This document shows, in pieces, positions 1 through 8,851 of a stretch of DNA of 64,000 nucleotides. The stretch's first letter is position 1; each line of letters starts with the position of its first letter. The position numbers and the translations under genes were made by a program. Source of the DNA: Lentibacter sp. XHP0401 (GTDB lineage: Bacteria > Pseudomonadota > Alphaproteobacteria > Rhodobacterales > Rhodobacteraceae); assembly GCF_025751535.1 (NCBI RefSeq), contig NZ_JAOWLC010000005.1, positions 62,001 to 126,000 of the forward strand, given 5' to 3'. The notes under the pieces were generated by a model. That model saw nothing but the letters and a program-made list of their open reading frames with translations, did no database searches and had not been told where the DNA came from.

Positions 1-306
1 TATAACAAAACTCTCGGTCTGCGCCGTGCGCAAGCCGTTGTGGCCTTCCTTGCAACGCAGGGTATCAGTCGGAAACGGCTTGAGGCGGTCTCCTCGTTGG
101 GCGAAACGCAGCCTCTCGTGGCAACAGAAGGCCGCGAACGCCGCAACCGTCGCGCTGTAACCGAGGTTTCAGGCTTTGTGCGCTCACACCCCTCTGTGCT
201 TGACGGCAAATATGGTCAGATCATCTATCGCGACTATATCACATCGGCCGCTCCGGCGACCGCCACCTCCGGCATAACCGGCGCCGATATGGCGACAAGC
301 CAATAG
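1..306 (+). CDS. OmpA/MotB-domain protein of the tad locus, C-terminal part
   Basis: The reading frame is open from base 1, so the N-terminus lies outside the window; 101 residues are visible. The visible part ends an OmpA/MotB peptidoglycan-binding domain: LGLRRAQAVVAFL matches the helix that follows the binding loop, and RRNRRAVTEV matches the final strand with its NRR signature. A tail of about 45 residues follows. In Rhodobacteraceae an OmpA-family protein is commonly found between cpaC and cpaE, where it would anchor the Flp pilus secretin to the cell wall. That context fits here, because cpaE follows 240 bases downstream on the same strand. The role in the pilus is inferred from position. 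A hairpin terminator follows the stop. Confidence 0.8.
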   Translation, partial: YNKTLGLRRAQAVVAFLATQGISRKRLEAVSSLGETQPLVATEGRERRNRRAVTEVSGFVRSHPSVLDGKYGQIIYRDYITSAAPATATSGITGADMATSQ

Positions 307-318
307 AACTTCAGGCAA

Positions 319-343
319 GGGGCGCATGTTTTGCGCCCCTTTC
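319..343 (+). terminator. Rho-independent terminator after the OmpA-domain gene
   Basis: A perfect 8-bp stem, GGGGCGCA at 319-326 and TGCGCCCC at 332-339, has a 5-base loop and is followed by TTT. It sits 13 bases after the stop. The T tract is short, so termination may be partial, allowing some read-through into cpaE. The 200 bases from 344 to 544 must then carry the cpaE leader; I see no clear sigma-70 promoter there. Confidence 0.65.
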
Positions 344-544
344 GCCGCTCCTTGAAGTCGGCCAAATGGCCCTCAAGAACGCTGAAAAATCGCAGAAATG
401 CATGTTTTTGGCCCCAATTCTGCCCCACTCTCAAGCGACAGTTCCTCAAAAGCAGTAGTGCGCCTTTCGTAAAGCGAGGCGATGAACCATAGGACAAACG
501 GTGCAAAATGCCCGCCTGTGTGTTCCAGAATGAGGAATGAGGCA

Positions 545-1789
545 ATGACGCGTTCGGATACAACACCCCAGGAGCTTCCCCCGCTCAAGGCCTGCACTGT
601 CAGCCGTGACGTGCAGAACTTCGATCTTTTGATCGAGGATATGGAATCTGCCCTTGGTGAAGCCTGGGGCGATCTCGGCTTCAACGAGGCCCGTCACTTC
701 TTTGAACAGCCCGAAGCCGAAGCGCTCGAATTTGTCGCTCTGGCACTTGATGCCGAAGATGAAGACAAGGTCGTCTTCCTCAGCGAGATTATCAAATCAG
801 CCAAGGCCAAAGGCATCAACGTCATTGTCATCGCCGAAGATGTCACCCCCGCGTCCCTGCACCAGCTTCTGCGTGACGGGGCGGACGAGTTTGTCCCCTA
901 CCCCCTGCCCGAAGGCGAGCTTCACGCCGCCATCGAGCGCCTTAATGCACCTGCGCCCGCAGCCCCTGAGGCCGTGGCCGCTCCAGTGCCTGCGGCACAA
1001 GGGCCCGGTAAAAGGGATGGCGTGATTATCGCCTGTCACGGTCTTGCCGGCGGCACAGGTGCAACAACCCTTGCGGTCAATCTTGCATGGGAGCTGGCCA
1101 ACGCCGATAAGAAAAACCCGCCCAAAGTCTGCCTGATTGACCTCGATCTGCAGTTCGGTTCTGTTGCAACCTATCTCGACCTGCCGCGCCTTGAGCCGGT
1201 GTTCGAGCTTTGGACAGACACGGAAAGCATGGATGACCAAAGCTTCAAAGCCGCGCTTGTCGGCTATGAAGAGCAGCTCAGCGTTTTCACGGCACCTTCC
1301 GATATGATCCCGCTGGATCTGATCACCTCAACCGATGTGGAGCGCGTGCTCGATATGGCAGCGTCGCACTTTGATTATGTCATCGTCGATATGCCCAAAA
1401 CCCTTGTGCAATGGTCCGAAACCGTGTTGCGCAAAGCACCTGTCTATTTTGCCACGCTCGAGCTTGATATGCGCTCGGCCCAGAATGCACTGCGCCTTGT
1501 GCGTGCTCTTCAGGCCGAAGAGCTTCCCGCCAAAAAGCTGCGCTATGTGCTCAACCGCGGACCGAAGTTTACCGATCTCAACGGCAAGGCGCGCATCAAG
1601 CGCATGGCCGAGAGCTTGGAAATCAAAATTGAAATCATCCTCTCGGACGGCGGAAAACCCGTCACGCAGGGGGCCGATCATGGCCTGCCATTGGCCAGCT
1701 CGGCCGCTAAAAACCCGCTGCGCAAAGAAATCGCCAAGCTGGCCGCCGAGCTTCACGCTCTCGGTCAGGCTGAAGCCGAAGCCGCTTAA
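545..1789 (+). CDS. cpaE: Pilus assembly localization ATPase-like protein CpaE/TadZ
   Basis: CpaE/TadZ proteins place the Flp pilus machine at a cell pole. The 414-residue protein has a receiver-like N-terminal half (about 60-140, with GADEFVPYPL typical of the end of a response-regulator fold) and a MinD/ParA-like C-terminal half. The start at 545 has GAGGAA eight bases upstream; ATGs at 482 and 530 have poorer spacing. The P-loop region near residue 168 reads AGGTGATTL: both the signature lysine (KGG) and the GKT lysine of MinD ATPases are absent, although the following LIDLDLQFGSV is kept. ATP hydrolysis may therefore be weak or lost. It is 12 bases from cpaF and clearly part of the tad operon. 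Confidence 0.9.
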   Translation: MTRSDTTPQELPPLKACTVSRDVQNFDLLIEDMESALGEAWGDLGFNEARHFFEQPEAEALEFVALALDAEDEDKVVFLSEIIKSAKAKGINVIVIAEDVTPASLHQLLRDGADEFVPYPLPEGELHAAIERLNAPAPAAPEAVAAPVPAAQGPGKRDGVIIACHGLAGGTGATTLAVNLAWELANADKKNPPKVCLIDLDLQFGSVATYLDLPRLEPVFELWTDTESMDDQSFKAALVGYEEQLSVFTAPSDMIPLDLITSTDVERVLDMAASHFDYVIVDMPKTLVQWSETVLRKAPVYFATLELDMRSAQNALRLVRALQAEELPAKKLRYVLNRGPKFTDLNGKARIKRMAESLEIKIEIILSDGGKPVTQGADHGLPLASSAAKNPLRKEIAKLAAELHALGQAEAEAA

Positions 1790-1801
1790 GGAAACCTGTA
1801 G

Positions 1802-3262
1802 ATGTTCTCACGTTATAAAAAAGATGGTGCCGCAGGCAAATCTGCCATGGGCGCCAATGTTACCGAGCTTCCTAAAAAAGCATCCTCCGAACCTGTCGCA
1901 CCTTTGGCACCCAAAGCGTCGACAAGCTTGCGCCGTCCCTCAACAAACGCGCCGGCCGCAGCCCCTGCTGGCGACAAGGAAGCCAAGCGCCGCGAGCGCA
2001 TCGCCGATCTGAAGCTGGAGTTGCACCGGGAGCTGCTCGACAACCTCAACCTGGCCGCGCTCGAAAACGCAACCGAGGCCGACCTGCGTGCCGAGATCAA
2101 CGCTATCACCGATGAGGTGCTGGCAAGCAAAAACGTCGTGCTCAACCGCAATGACCGCACAACGCTCAACAAAGAACTGTTTGATGAAGTGAAGGGCCTT
2201 GGCCCGCTCGAAACGCTTCTGCAAGATGAAACCGTGAACGATATTCTCGTGAACGGCCCCAAGCAGATTTTTGTGGAACGCAACGGTAAGCTCATGCTTT
2301 CCGACATCACGTTCAAAGACGAAAAGCACCTGATGCGGATCATCGACAAGATCGTTTCCGCTGTGGGCCGCCGCGTCGATGAAAGCAACCCCTACGTCGA
2401 TGCGCGCTTGCAAGACGGCTCGCGCTTCAACGCGATGGTTCCGCCCATTGCCGTCGATGGCAGCCTTGTCTCCATTCGGAAATTCAAAAAAGACAAGCTC
2501 GGCATTGACGATCTGGTCGCCTTCGGGGCCTTCTCCGAAGAGATGGCCGCCTATCTTCAGGCCGCCGTATCTACCCGCCTCAACATCATCGTTTCCGGCG
2601 GTACGGGCTCGGGTAAGACAACAACGCTCAACGCGCTGTCCAGCTTTATTGCCGATGACGAACGCATCCTGACAATCGAGGATACGGCCGAACTCCAGCT
2701 CCAGCAAACACACGTAGGCCGGATGGAAAGCCGCCCGCCCAACGTTGAGGGAAAAGGCGAGGTTTCCCCGCGCGACTGCCTGAAAAACGCCCTTCGTATG
2801 CGTCCTGACCGCATCATCGTGGGCGAGACCCGCGGCGAGGAAGTTATCGACATGCTTCAAGCCATGAACACGGGCCACGACGGCTCGATGACGACCATTC
2901 ACGCCAACAACCCGCGCGATGGTATTTCACGTCTCGAAAACATGGTCGCAATGGCCGGTATCGAAATGCCGCTTAAAGCGGTGCGCTCGCAAATCTCCTC
3001 GGCTGTGAACCTTCTGGTGCAGGCCTCCCGCTTGCAAGACGGCTCCCGCCGGATGACCTCGATCACCGAGATCACCGGGATGGAAGGCGATGTTATCTCG
3101 ATGCAGGAAATCTTCCGCTTCCAGCGCGTCGGTCTCACACCCGACAACAAAATCATCGGTCACTTCACCGCCACGGGCGTGCGCAGCCACTTCTCCGAGC
3201 GCTTCCGCCTCTGGGGTTACGATTTGCCCGCCTCCCTCTTTGAACCAGTCGCAGCGGAGTAA
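1802..3262 (+). CDS. cpaF: Flp pilus assembly ATPase CpaF/TadA
   Basis: This is the secretion ATPase that powers Flp pilus assembly (type II/IV secretion, GSPII_E family), acting as a cytoplasmic hexamer at the TadB/TadC platform. The 486-residue protein has a low-complexity N-terminus (1-60), then the N-terminal domain ending in the VNDILVNGP motif, and the motor domain. Walker [13 protein letters not shown] is near residue 265, the Asp-box-like [10 protein letters not shown] near 288, Walker [14 protein letters not shown] near 333 and the His box [10 protein letters not shown] near 364. All catalytic motifs are intact. It sits between cpaE and tadB with short gaps, and tadB follows five bases after the stop. 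Confidence 0.96.
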   Translation: MFSRYKKDGAAGKSAMGANVTELPKKASSEPVAPLAPKASTSLRRPSTNAPAAAPAGDKEAKRRERIADLKLELHRELLDNLNLAALENATEADLRAEINAITDEVLASKNVVLNRNDRTTLNKELFDEVKGLGPLETLLQDETVNDILVNGPKQIFVERNGKLMLSDITFKDEKHLMRIIDKIVSAVGRRVDESNPYVDARLQDGSRFNAMVPPIAVDGSLVSIRKFKKDKLGIDDLVAFGAFSEEMAAYLQAAVSTRLNIIVSGGTGSGKTTTLNALSSFIADDERILTIEDTAELQLQQTHVGRMESRPPNVEGKGEVSPRDCLKNALRMRPDRIIVGETRGEEVIDMLQAMNTGHDGSMTTIHANNPRDGISRLENMVAMAGIEMPLKAVRSQISSAVNLLVQASRLQDGSRRMTSITEITGMEGDVISMQEIFRFQRVGLTPDNKIIGHFTATGVRSHFSERFRLWGYDLPASLFEPVAAE

Positions 3263-3267
3263 GCCTC

Positions 3268-4236
3268 ATGGCCATTAGCGCAGAACCCCTGATTTACGGT
3301 CTGATCTTCATCGGCGTGCTCGTGCTCGTCGAAGGTATCTACCTGACAGTCTTTGGCCGCTCGATCTCGCTCAATAGCCGGGTCAACCGCCGCCTGGAGA
3401 TGATCCAGAAAGGCACCAAGCGCGCCGATGTGATGGACAAACTCCGCAAGGAGATGAACCAGCACAAGAAGTCGATGGGCATTCCGCTTTATTCGCTTCT
3501 TGCCACCAAAGCACAAAGAGCCGCGCTGGCCTTCACCCCGACACAACTCATCATGCTGATGGGTTTGATTTCGGTTGTGGCTTTCTTCGGGCTGACCCTC
3601 GGCACAGAAACACCGTTGGCCGTGCGCGCCGCCCTTGCCCCTCTCATAGGCATCGGCGCAATTTTCTTCTGGGTCAGCTCCAAAGCCAAAAAGCGCCTCT
3701 CAATGATCGAAGAGCAACTGCCCGATGCCGTTGAGCTTATGGTGCGCTCCTTGCGCGTGGGGCATCCGTTTGCGTCTGCCGTGCAGATTGTCTCCAAAGA
3801 GATCAAAGATCCTCTGGCCTCGGAGTTCGGAATCATCGCCGATGAATGCGCCTATGGTCGCGATGTGGGCGAAGCTCTCAAAGATCTCGCCGAGCGGATC
3901 GGCTTGCAGGATTTGCGCTTCCTCGCTGTTGCCGTAACCATCCAGCAGCAATCAGGCGGCAACCTGGCCGAAATTCTGGCCGGTCTCGCACAGGTCATCC
4001 GGTCGCGCTTCCGCCTGTTCCGCCGCGTCAAGGCAATCACCGCCGAGGCGCAATGGTCAGGCAAGTTCCTGTCAGCGTTTCCCTTGGCCGCGCTCGTTTT
4101 CATCAACGTATCAAAACCAAACTACTACGATGAGGTCATGGACCACCCCTACTTTATCCCGGCCTGTATCTTTGTGGGTGTTTTCCTTTCGGTAAACCTC
4201 CTGGTCATGCGCATACTTACGGATATCAAGGTTTAA
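3268..4236 (+). CDS. tadB: Flp pilus assembly platform protein TadB
   Basis: TadB is an inner-membrane platform protein (T2SF/GspF fold) that pairs with TadC and the ATPase CpaF. The 322-residue protein has a first membrane helix at about 5-28, two more around 90-133, a cytoplasmic GspF domain containing EEQLPDAVELMVRSLRVG and the conserved GGNLAEIL segment, and a C-terminal membrane pair (about 265-318). The length is normal for the family. It is followed by tadC after 11 bases, with AAGGAA as the tadC ribosome site. Confidence 0.95.
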   Translation: MAISAEPLIYGLIFIGVLVLVEGIYLTVFGRSISLNSRVNRRLEMIQKGTKRADVMDKLRKEMNQHKKSMGIPLYSLLATKAQRAALAFTPTQLIMLMGLISVVAFFGLTLGTETPLAVRAALAPLIGIGAIFFWVSSKAKKRLSMIEEQLPDAVELMVRSLRVGHPFASAVQIVSKEIKDPLASEFGIIADECAYGRDVGEALKDLAERIGLQDLRFLAVAVTIQQQSGGNLAEILAGLAQVIRSRFRLFRRVKAITAEAQWSGKFLSAFPLAALVFINVSKPNYYDEVMDHPYFIPACIFVGVFLSVNLLVMRILTDIKV

Positions 4237-4247
4237 GGAACGATTTT

Positions 4248-5213
4248 ATGGACCAGTTAAACGATTCACTTACTGGGGTTCTCGGCCCTTTCGGCCCGCT
4301 CATCGCGGTTGGCCTGCTCGGACTGATCCTTATCTTCGTCGCAATCTCGATGATGATGGGGCAGCGAAACGATCCGCTTGAACGGCTCAAGCATGATACA
4401 CGGCTGCCGTCCAATTCCCGTCAGGTCAAACAAAAACTGCGCGGCTCGCAACGCAACGAAAAGCTCGAGCGCTACGCAAACTTCCTTGAGCCACAGGACG
4501 AGCAAGAACTGCAAGGCATGAAGCTCAAACTCATGCAGGCGGGCTACCGTGGCAAAGACTCTGTGCGCTACTTTCACTTTGCCCAGTTCGCCCTCGGCGT
4601 CGGTGCTTTGGTGCTGGGCGTCGCGTATTTTGTGCTCTTCGTGCAGGATGAGCAGACAAGTATGCAGAAGACGCTCATGTATATCCTCGGCCCGGGCATT
4701 GTAGGCTACATGTTCCCAAAATACTGGGTGACAAAGCGTCAGCAAACCCGCCAGGGCAACCTGACCAACGGCTTTCCCGATTCACTCGATATGCTCTTGG
4801 TCTGCGTTGAAGCTGGGCAGTCTATGGAACAATCCATCATCCGCGTGTCAAAGGAAGTGCGCCCCTCTTGCGCCGATCTGGCCGACGAGCTTGAAATCGT
4901 CTCGCACGAAATGAAAGCCGGTAAAGACAAGGCAACGGTCCTCAACGATATGGCCGAGCGCTGCGGTTCACAGGATATCTCAAGCTTCGTGACCGTGATG
5001 AACCAGTCACAGGCTTTCGGCACACCCATTTCCGATGCTTTGCGTGTCTACTCTGCCGAAATGCGTGATAAACGCGTCATGCGCGCAGAAGAAGCCGCGA
5101 ACAAGTTGCCAACCAAGATGACACTTGCCACAATGATGTTCACAGTGCCGCCGCTCCTGATCATTCTGGTCGGGCCATCGGTTCACGGCATCACACAGTT
5201 GGGCAATATGTAG
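4248..5213 (+). CDS. tadC: Flp pilus assembly platform protein TadC
   Basis: TadC is the second GspF-like platform protein of the Flp pilus machine. The 321-residue protein has a first membrane helix near 15-38, a cytoplasmic basic stretch (QRNDPLERLKHD), a helix pair around 105-155, and a GspF domain beginning at GFPDSLDMLLVCVEAGQSM, a segment typical of TadC. The last membrane helix near 290-310 is followed by a short tail. It lies between tadB and tadD with no room for separate promoters, so the genes are very likely co-transcribed. Confidence 0.95.
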   Translation: MDQLNDSLTGVLGPFGPLIAVGLLGLILIFVAISMMMGQRNDPLERLKHDTRLPSNSRQVKQKLRGSQRNEKLERYANFLEPQDEQELQGMKLKLMQAGYRGKDSVRYFHFAQFALGVGALVLGVAYFVLFVQDEQTSMQKTLMYILGPGIVGYMFPKYWVTKRQQTRQGNLTNGFPDSLDMLLVCVEAGQSMEQSIIRVSKEVRPSCADLADELEIVSHEMKAGKDKATVLNDMAERCGSQDISSFVTVMNQSQAFGTPISDALRVYSAEMRDKRVMRAEEAANKLPTKMTLATMMFTVPPLLIILVGPSVHGITQLGNM

Positions 5214-5220
5214 GGCTTTC

Positions 5221-5793
5221 ATGATTACGCGCCACTTCGGGCTGTTGCTGGCATCACCTCTTATCTTCGCTTTGGCCGCCTGCTCGACGGGCGGCCTCAG
5301 CACATCCAAAGACAGCCCCTACGCCCCGGGCCGTGTGGCCGGGGCCGAGGCGGTTGATGGCCTGCTGGTCGGCCACCGCCTTATGGAGGCCGGAGAATAC
5401 GAGCTGGCGCTCAGAGCCTTCACCCGTGCGGCGGGCGAATATGGCATGACAGTTGATGTTCTCGCGGCCCTCGGCTCCGCCAACATCGGGCTAGGGCGGC
5501 TCGGACAGGCCGAAAAACTCTTGCGCCGCGCCACCGAAACAGACGAGGCCGTGCCCGAAGCGTGGAACAATCTGGGTGTTATCCTGATGGAGCGTGGCGA
5601 ATATGCCGAAGCTGCGCAAATATTTCAGCGTGCCTACGCACTAGATGATGGCCAAAGTGACTCAATTCGCGATAATCTACGCTTAGCGTTGGCAAAATCC
5701 GACAATTCGGGCTATGATGACGTAGAAGAACAACAAAACTATAAATTGGTACGGCGCGGAAGCAGCGACTTCCTGATAAGATCGATACCATGA
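5221..5793 (+). CDS. tadD: TadD-like TPR lipoprotein
   Basis: This is a 190-residue lipoprotein: a short hydrophobic signal sequence ends in the lipobox LAAC with the cysteine near residue 20. Tetratricopeptide repeats follow at about 50-155 (for example EAWNNLGVILMERGEYAEA). TadD proteins help place or stabilise the secretin and pilus at the outer membrane or periplasm. The start lies seven bases after the tadC stop. A second TPR lipoprotein follows directly, as in other Rhodobacteraceae tad loci. The DNA at 5640-5760 is more AT-rich than its surroundings. Confidence 0.88.
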   Translation: MITRHFGLLLASPLIFALAACSTGGLSTSKDSPYAPGRVAGAEAVDGLLVGHRLMEAGEYELALRAFTRAAGEYGMTVDVLAALGSANIGLGRLGQAEKLLRRATETDEAVPEAWNNLGVILMERGEYAEAAQIFQRAYALDDGQSDSIRDNLRLALAKSDNSGYDDVEEQQNYKLVRRGSSDFLIRSIP

Positions 5794-5824
5794 CGAGGCT
5801 GAGGCAGTAAAAGGACGCAGGCAA

Positions 5825-6682
5825 ATGCGCCATTTTAAAGTAGTTCCACTGTGCTTTGTTGGCATGGCCGTTTTGGCTGGCTGCCAAAAAGCAGGTGACC
5901 AGGATGTCGACCGCGCGTTTCAAAACGTGAATGTGGTCGATGAAAGCAATCTCAACGATATCATGCTCACGGTGGCAGATCCCAACGAAGCGGTGACTTA
6001 TTTCAAGCGCTCCGTGGTTGAAAACCCCGACCGAGCCGATCTTCAGCGCGGCCTTGCATCATCGCTCATCCGTGCCAAGCGCCCCACAGAAGCTGTGCCG
6101 GTTTACGAGAGCCTGATGGCTCTTGAAGGCGCAACCAATGAAGACCGCGTCGACTACGCCGATGCGCTCATCCGCGCAGGCGATTGGGCCAAAGCCGAGA
6201 AAACCCTCGATCAGGTTCCGCCCACCTTTGAAACCTTCAAGCGCTACCGCCTTGAAGCCATGGTGGCCGACAGCAACAAAGAGTGGAAAAAAGCCGACAG
6301 CTTTTATGAAACAGCCGTGGGCCTCACAACCCGCCCTTCCGGCGTGCTCAACAACTGGGGCTACTCCAAGCTCACCCGCGGCGATTACAAAGATGCCGAG
6401 CGCCTCTTTACCGATGCCATCCGTCAGGACAACTCGCTCTTCACCGCCAAGAACAACATGGTTCTGGCCCGTGGTGCGCAGCGCAATTACAACCTGCCCG
6501 TCATTCCGATGAGTCAGGTCGAGCGCGCCCAGCTTTTGCACACCCTCGGCCTCTCGGCCATCAAACAGGGCGATGTGGAAACCGGCAAAGGCCTGCTGCA
6601 AGAGGCAATCAACACGCATCCGCAGCACTTCGAGGCCGCCGTGCGCTCTCTGCGTGCGCTTGACAGCAACGTCAGCAACTGA
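5825..6682 (+). CDS. Second tad-locus TPR lipoprotein
   Basis: The 285-residue protein begins with a lipoprotein signal sequence ending in LAGC (cysteine near 20), followed by TPR units over roughly 55-270, including VLNNWGYSKLTRGDYKDAERLF. It has no catalytic domain. Its place between tadD and the prepilin peptidase suggests a scaffold for the pilus at the cell envelope. It resembles TadD in design but is longer, so the two may divide the TadD role or act on different partners. The upstream sequence AAAGGACGCAGGCAA supplies the ribosome site. Confidence 0.85.
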   Translation: MRHFKVVPLCFVGMAVLAGCQKAGDQDVDRAFQNVNVVDESNLNDIMLTVADPNEAVTYFKRSVVENPDRADLQRGLASSLIRAKRPTEAVPVYESLMALEGATNEDRVDYADALIRAGDWAKAEKTLDQVPPTFETFKRYRLEAMVADSNKEWKKADSFYETAVGLTTRPSGVLNNWGYSKLTRGDYKDAERLFTDAIRQDNSLFTAKNNMVLARGAQRNYNLPVIPMSQVERAQLLHTLGLSAIKQGDVETGKGLLQEAINTHPQHFEAAVRSLRALDSNVSN

Positions 6683-6688
6683 CGCGGC

Positions 6689-7183
6689 ATGGAACTGACC
6701 ACCCAAGCCGCGTGGCTCTTTCTGCCATTCGTTGTGCCCATCTGCATCTGGGCCGCGTGGAACGATATGCGCGCTATGAAGATCCCGAACAAATCGGTGA
6801 TCGCGCTGGCGTTGGTCTTTATCCTCCTTGGCCTGTTCGTCTTGCCGCTGAACGAGTATCTCTGGCGGCTGTCACACCTCGTTATCGTGCTGCTGGCCGG
6901 TATTGTGCTCAATGCCGCTGGCGCTCTGGGCGCGGGCGACGCCAAGTTCGCCGCCGCCGCCGCCCCCTTTATCGCCATGGGGGATCTTGGCCTGCTGCTC
7001 TGGCTCTACGCGGCCAATCTTCTCGCCGCTTACCTCACCCACCGCCTCGCCAAAAACACAAAGCTGCGCGAGTTGGCCCCCGAGTGGAAAAGCTGGCATG
7101 TCGGGCCTGATTTCCCGATGGGCTTCAGCCTCGGCGGAACATTGGCAATCTATCTTGCAATGGGCACTTACTACGGCAGCTGA
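6689..7183 (+). CDS. cpaA: Prepilin peptidase CpaA/TadV
   Basis: This type IV prepilin peptidase (A24 family) cleaves the leader from Flp pilin in the inner membrane. The 164-residue protein lacks the N-terminal methylase domain, as is normal for CpaA/TadV. The two catalytic aspartates are visible: one in WNDMRAMKIPN near residue 27 and one in the GAGDAKF motif (GxGD) near residue 86. Several membrane helices span the length. It is the last tad gene on this strand and ends 13 bases inside the 3' end of the convergent membrane-protein gene. Confidence 0.92.
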   Translation: MELTTQAAWLFLPFVVPICIWAAWNDMRAMKIPNKSVIALALVFILLGLFVLPLNEYLWRLSHLVIVLLAGIVLNAAGALGAGDAKFAAAAAPFIAMGDLGLLLWLYAANLLAAYLTHRLAKNTKLRELAPEWKSWHVGPDFPMGFSLGGTLAIYLAMGTYYGS

Positions 7184-8694
7184 AGCCTGAACGCCGCAAG
7201 AAGCTCGTCCTGATAAACAGGCTCAAGCTTGATCCCGCGTTTCGTGATGTCCCGCATCACCAGTTCTTTGTATTCGGGCTTGAAACTGCACTCCGGCAGC
7301 ACAAAAACACCCGCACTTTCAATGCCCGGCAAGCCGCCATAATACCACGGCGCTCCGCCCTTCAACGAGGTGAAATCGCCGTAAAGCCAAAAGGTGTTGA
7401 ACAGCCCCGCAGCATAGACCGCTTCGCCCGCAAGCCCGGCCTGTTCCAGCCGCTCCGCCATCAAGCGCATATATCCGACAGCACCCTGCGCAAGCGTGCA
7501 ATCGCCGTCTTCTTCGATCAGGCTGTAAGTTCCTGCAATATTGCCAAAGCGCGCGCCCACACCGCGCAAGTCGGGATACTGCGCCACCAAAGGCTCAAAT
7601 ACCGCTGCAGGCTGCATCAAGTGCCGCAGCGGGCTCACCGCAATGTTGATCGCAGGCGTTGCCACAAAGGCCAGCGCCAACGCGCCCTGCAACGTCATCG
7701 CACGGCGGTCGTCCTGCCCCCGGGCCAGCACCAGAAGCATCAGCCCCCAAAGCACAAGCCACAGCGGATCATTGCCAAAGTTCTGATAAGACACATAAAT
7801 CGCGCCCGGCAACACCAGCGCAAGAATAAGTCCTGCCGGCTCGCCCTTATGTTTGCTGCGCAGCCACAACACCGAGACCATCGCCAGCAGCGTCCCTGCC
7901 GCATAGGCTGGCGAAAGCATCACCTGCGCCCAGCTCTGACCGGGCTGTGGGCGCACTTCCGAGGCCGCAACCGTCAACAAATCACCCAAGTATGCCTGCC
8001 AGTAGCCAAATCCAGAAAAAAGCGTCTGCACGGCCAACATTCCAAGCCCGACAAGCACCGCAAAGCCAAGCGTCTTGCCCTGCCCACGCAGCAATAGCCC
8101 CAGAATGACCGCAGGAGCAAAAGCGACAAAATAGGTCACTTTCACCAGCACAAGCGCCGCCATCGCCGCGCCAATCACCGCCGCATCGGCCCATGTGTTT
8201 TGCCGTCCGGCTGGCAAGATCACCAGCGCCAGCGCAGGAAACACGATCGCCCAGGCCCAACGGTTATAATGCATCGAGAGCGACAGCTTCGCATCGTCAC
8301 CGCCATAAACCATCCCGGCCGCCAGCAGGAGCACCGCCGCACCAAAAGCCGCCGCCAGCGGCACTGTGCGCATACGGCTCACGCCAACCCAGTAAGCCGG
8401 AAAAATCAACAGCGCCGCAACCGCGATCTGCCCCCATTTCAGCGCAGCCCCAAGCCCAAGTCCCGCCTGTTTGAGCATCACAAACGGTGCAACACTCCAA
8501 AGCCCCAACGGCGTCATGACGCCCTCATGCAGCCGCGCACCGCCTTCAAGACGCAGCACAATATCCACCAGGTGCAGCATATCCGTTTCGTGTTTGGCAA
8601 AGTCCAGCCCACTACGCATCGCGGCCAGCGCGGCCAGCACCGCAACAATTGCCACAACAATGCCCAAAACCCTGCGCGCCTGTGCGTTCTGCAT
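7171..8694 (-). CDS. Polytopic membrane protein, GT-C glycosyltransferase-like
   Basis: This is a 507-residue integral membrane protein with about ten or more hydrophobic helices from residue 8 to about 350, then a soluble domain of about 150 residues at the C-terminus. The layout resembles GT-C membrane glycosyltransferases (GT39/ArnT style): after the first helix there is an extracytoplasmic loop with acidic residues (DFAKHETDMLHLVD). I do not recognise the exact family, and the substrate is unknown. The start at 8694 has AGAGG a few bases upstream; longer in-frame extensions lack a ribosome site and run into the divergent ATPase gene. It overlaps cpaA by 13 bases at the 3' end. Confidence 0.6.
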   Translation of the reverse strand: MQNAQARRVLGIVVAIVAVLAALAAMRSGLDFAKHETDMLHLVDIVLRLEGGARLHEGVMTPLGLWSVAPFVMLKQAGLGLGAALKWGQIAVAALLIFPAYWVGVSRMRTVPLAAAFGAAVLLLAAGMVYGGDDAKLSLSMHYNRWAWAIVFPALALVILPAGRQNTWADAAVIGAAMAALVLVKVTYFVAFAPAVILGLLLRGQGKTLGFAVLVGLGMLAVQTLFSGFGYWQAYLGDLLTVAASEVRPQPGQSWAQVMLSPAYAAGTLLAMVSVLWLRSKHKGEPAGLILALVLPGAIYVSYQNFGNDPLWLVLWGLMLLVLARGQDDRRAMTLQGALALAFVATPAINIAVSPLRHLMQPAAVFEPLVAQYPDLRGVGARFGNIAGTYSLIEEDGDCTLAQGAVGYMRLMAERLEQAGLAGEAVYAAGLFNTFWLYGDFTSLKGGAPWYYGGLPGIESAGVFVLPECSFKPEYKELVMRDITKRGIKLEPVYQDELLAAFRLQLP

Positions 8695-8851
8695 CACAAC
8701 CTCTTCATTTTTTTTGCACATTATGGGGCCATACTGGGCATTGCACGGTTTTTGTTTGGGCCTTGGCCACAACATGGCTAAACTCTTGCTCAAGAGGCTA
8801 CGCCAGAAACGGTGCAGAACGGCCCGAAACATTGAGCAGACCGAGGCAGTG

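Noticed and set aside
482-544. Earlier start of cpaE at 482
   Set aside because: The GAGG before 482 is only two bases from the ATG, while 545 has well-spaced GAGGAA and gives the family's usual length.
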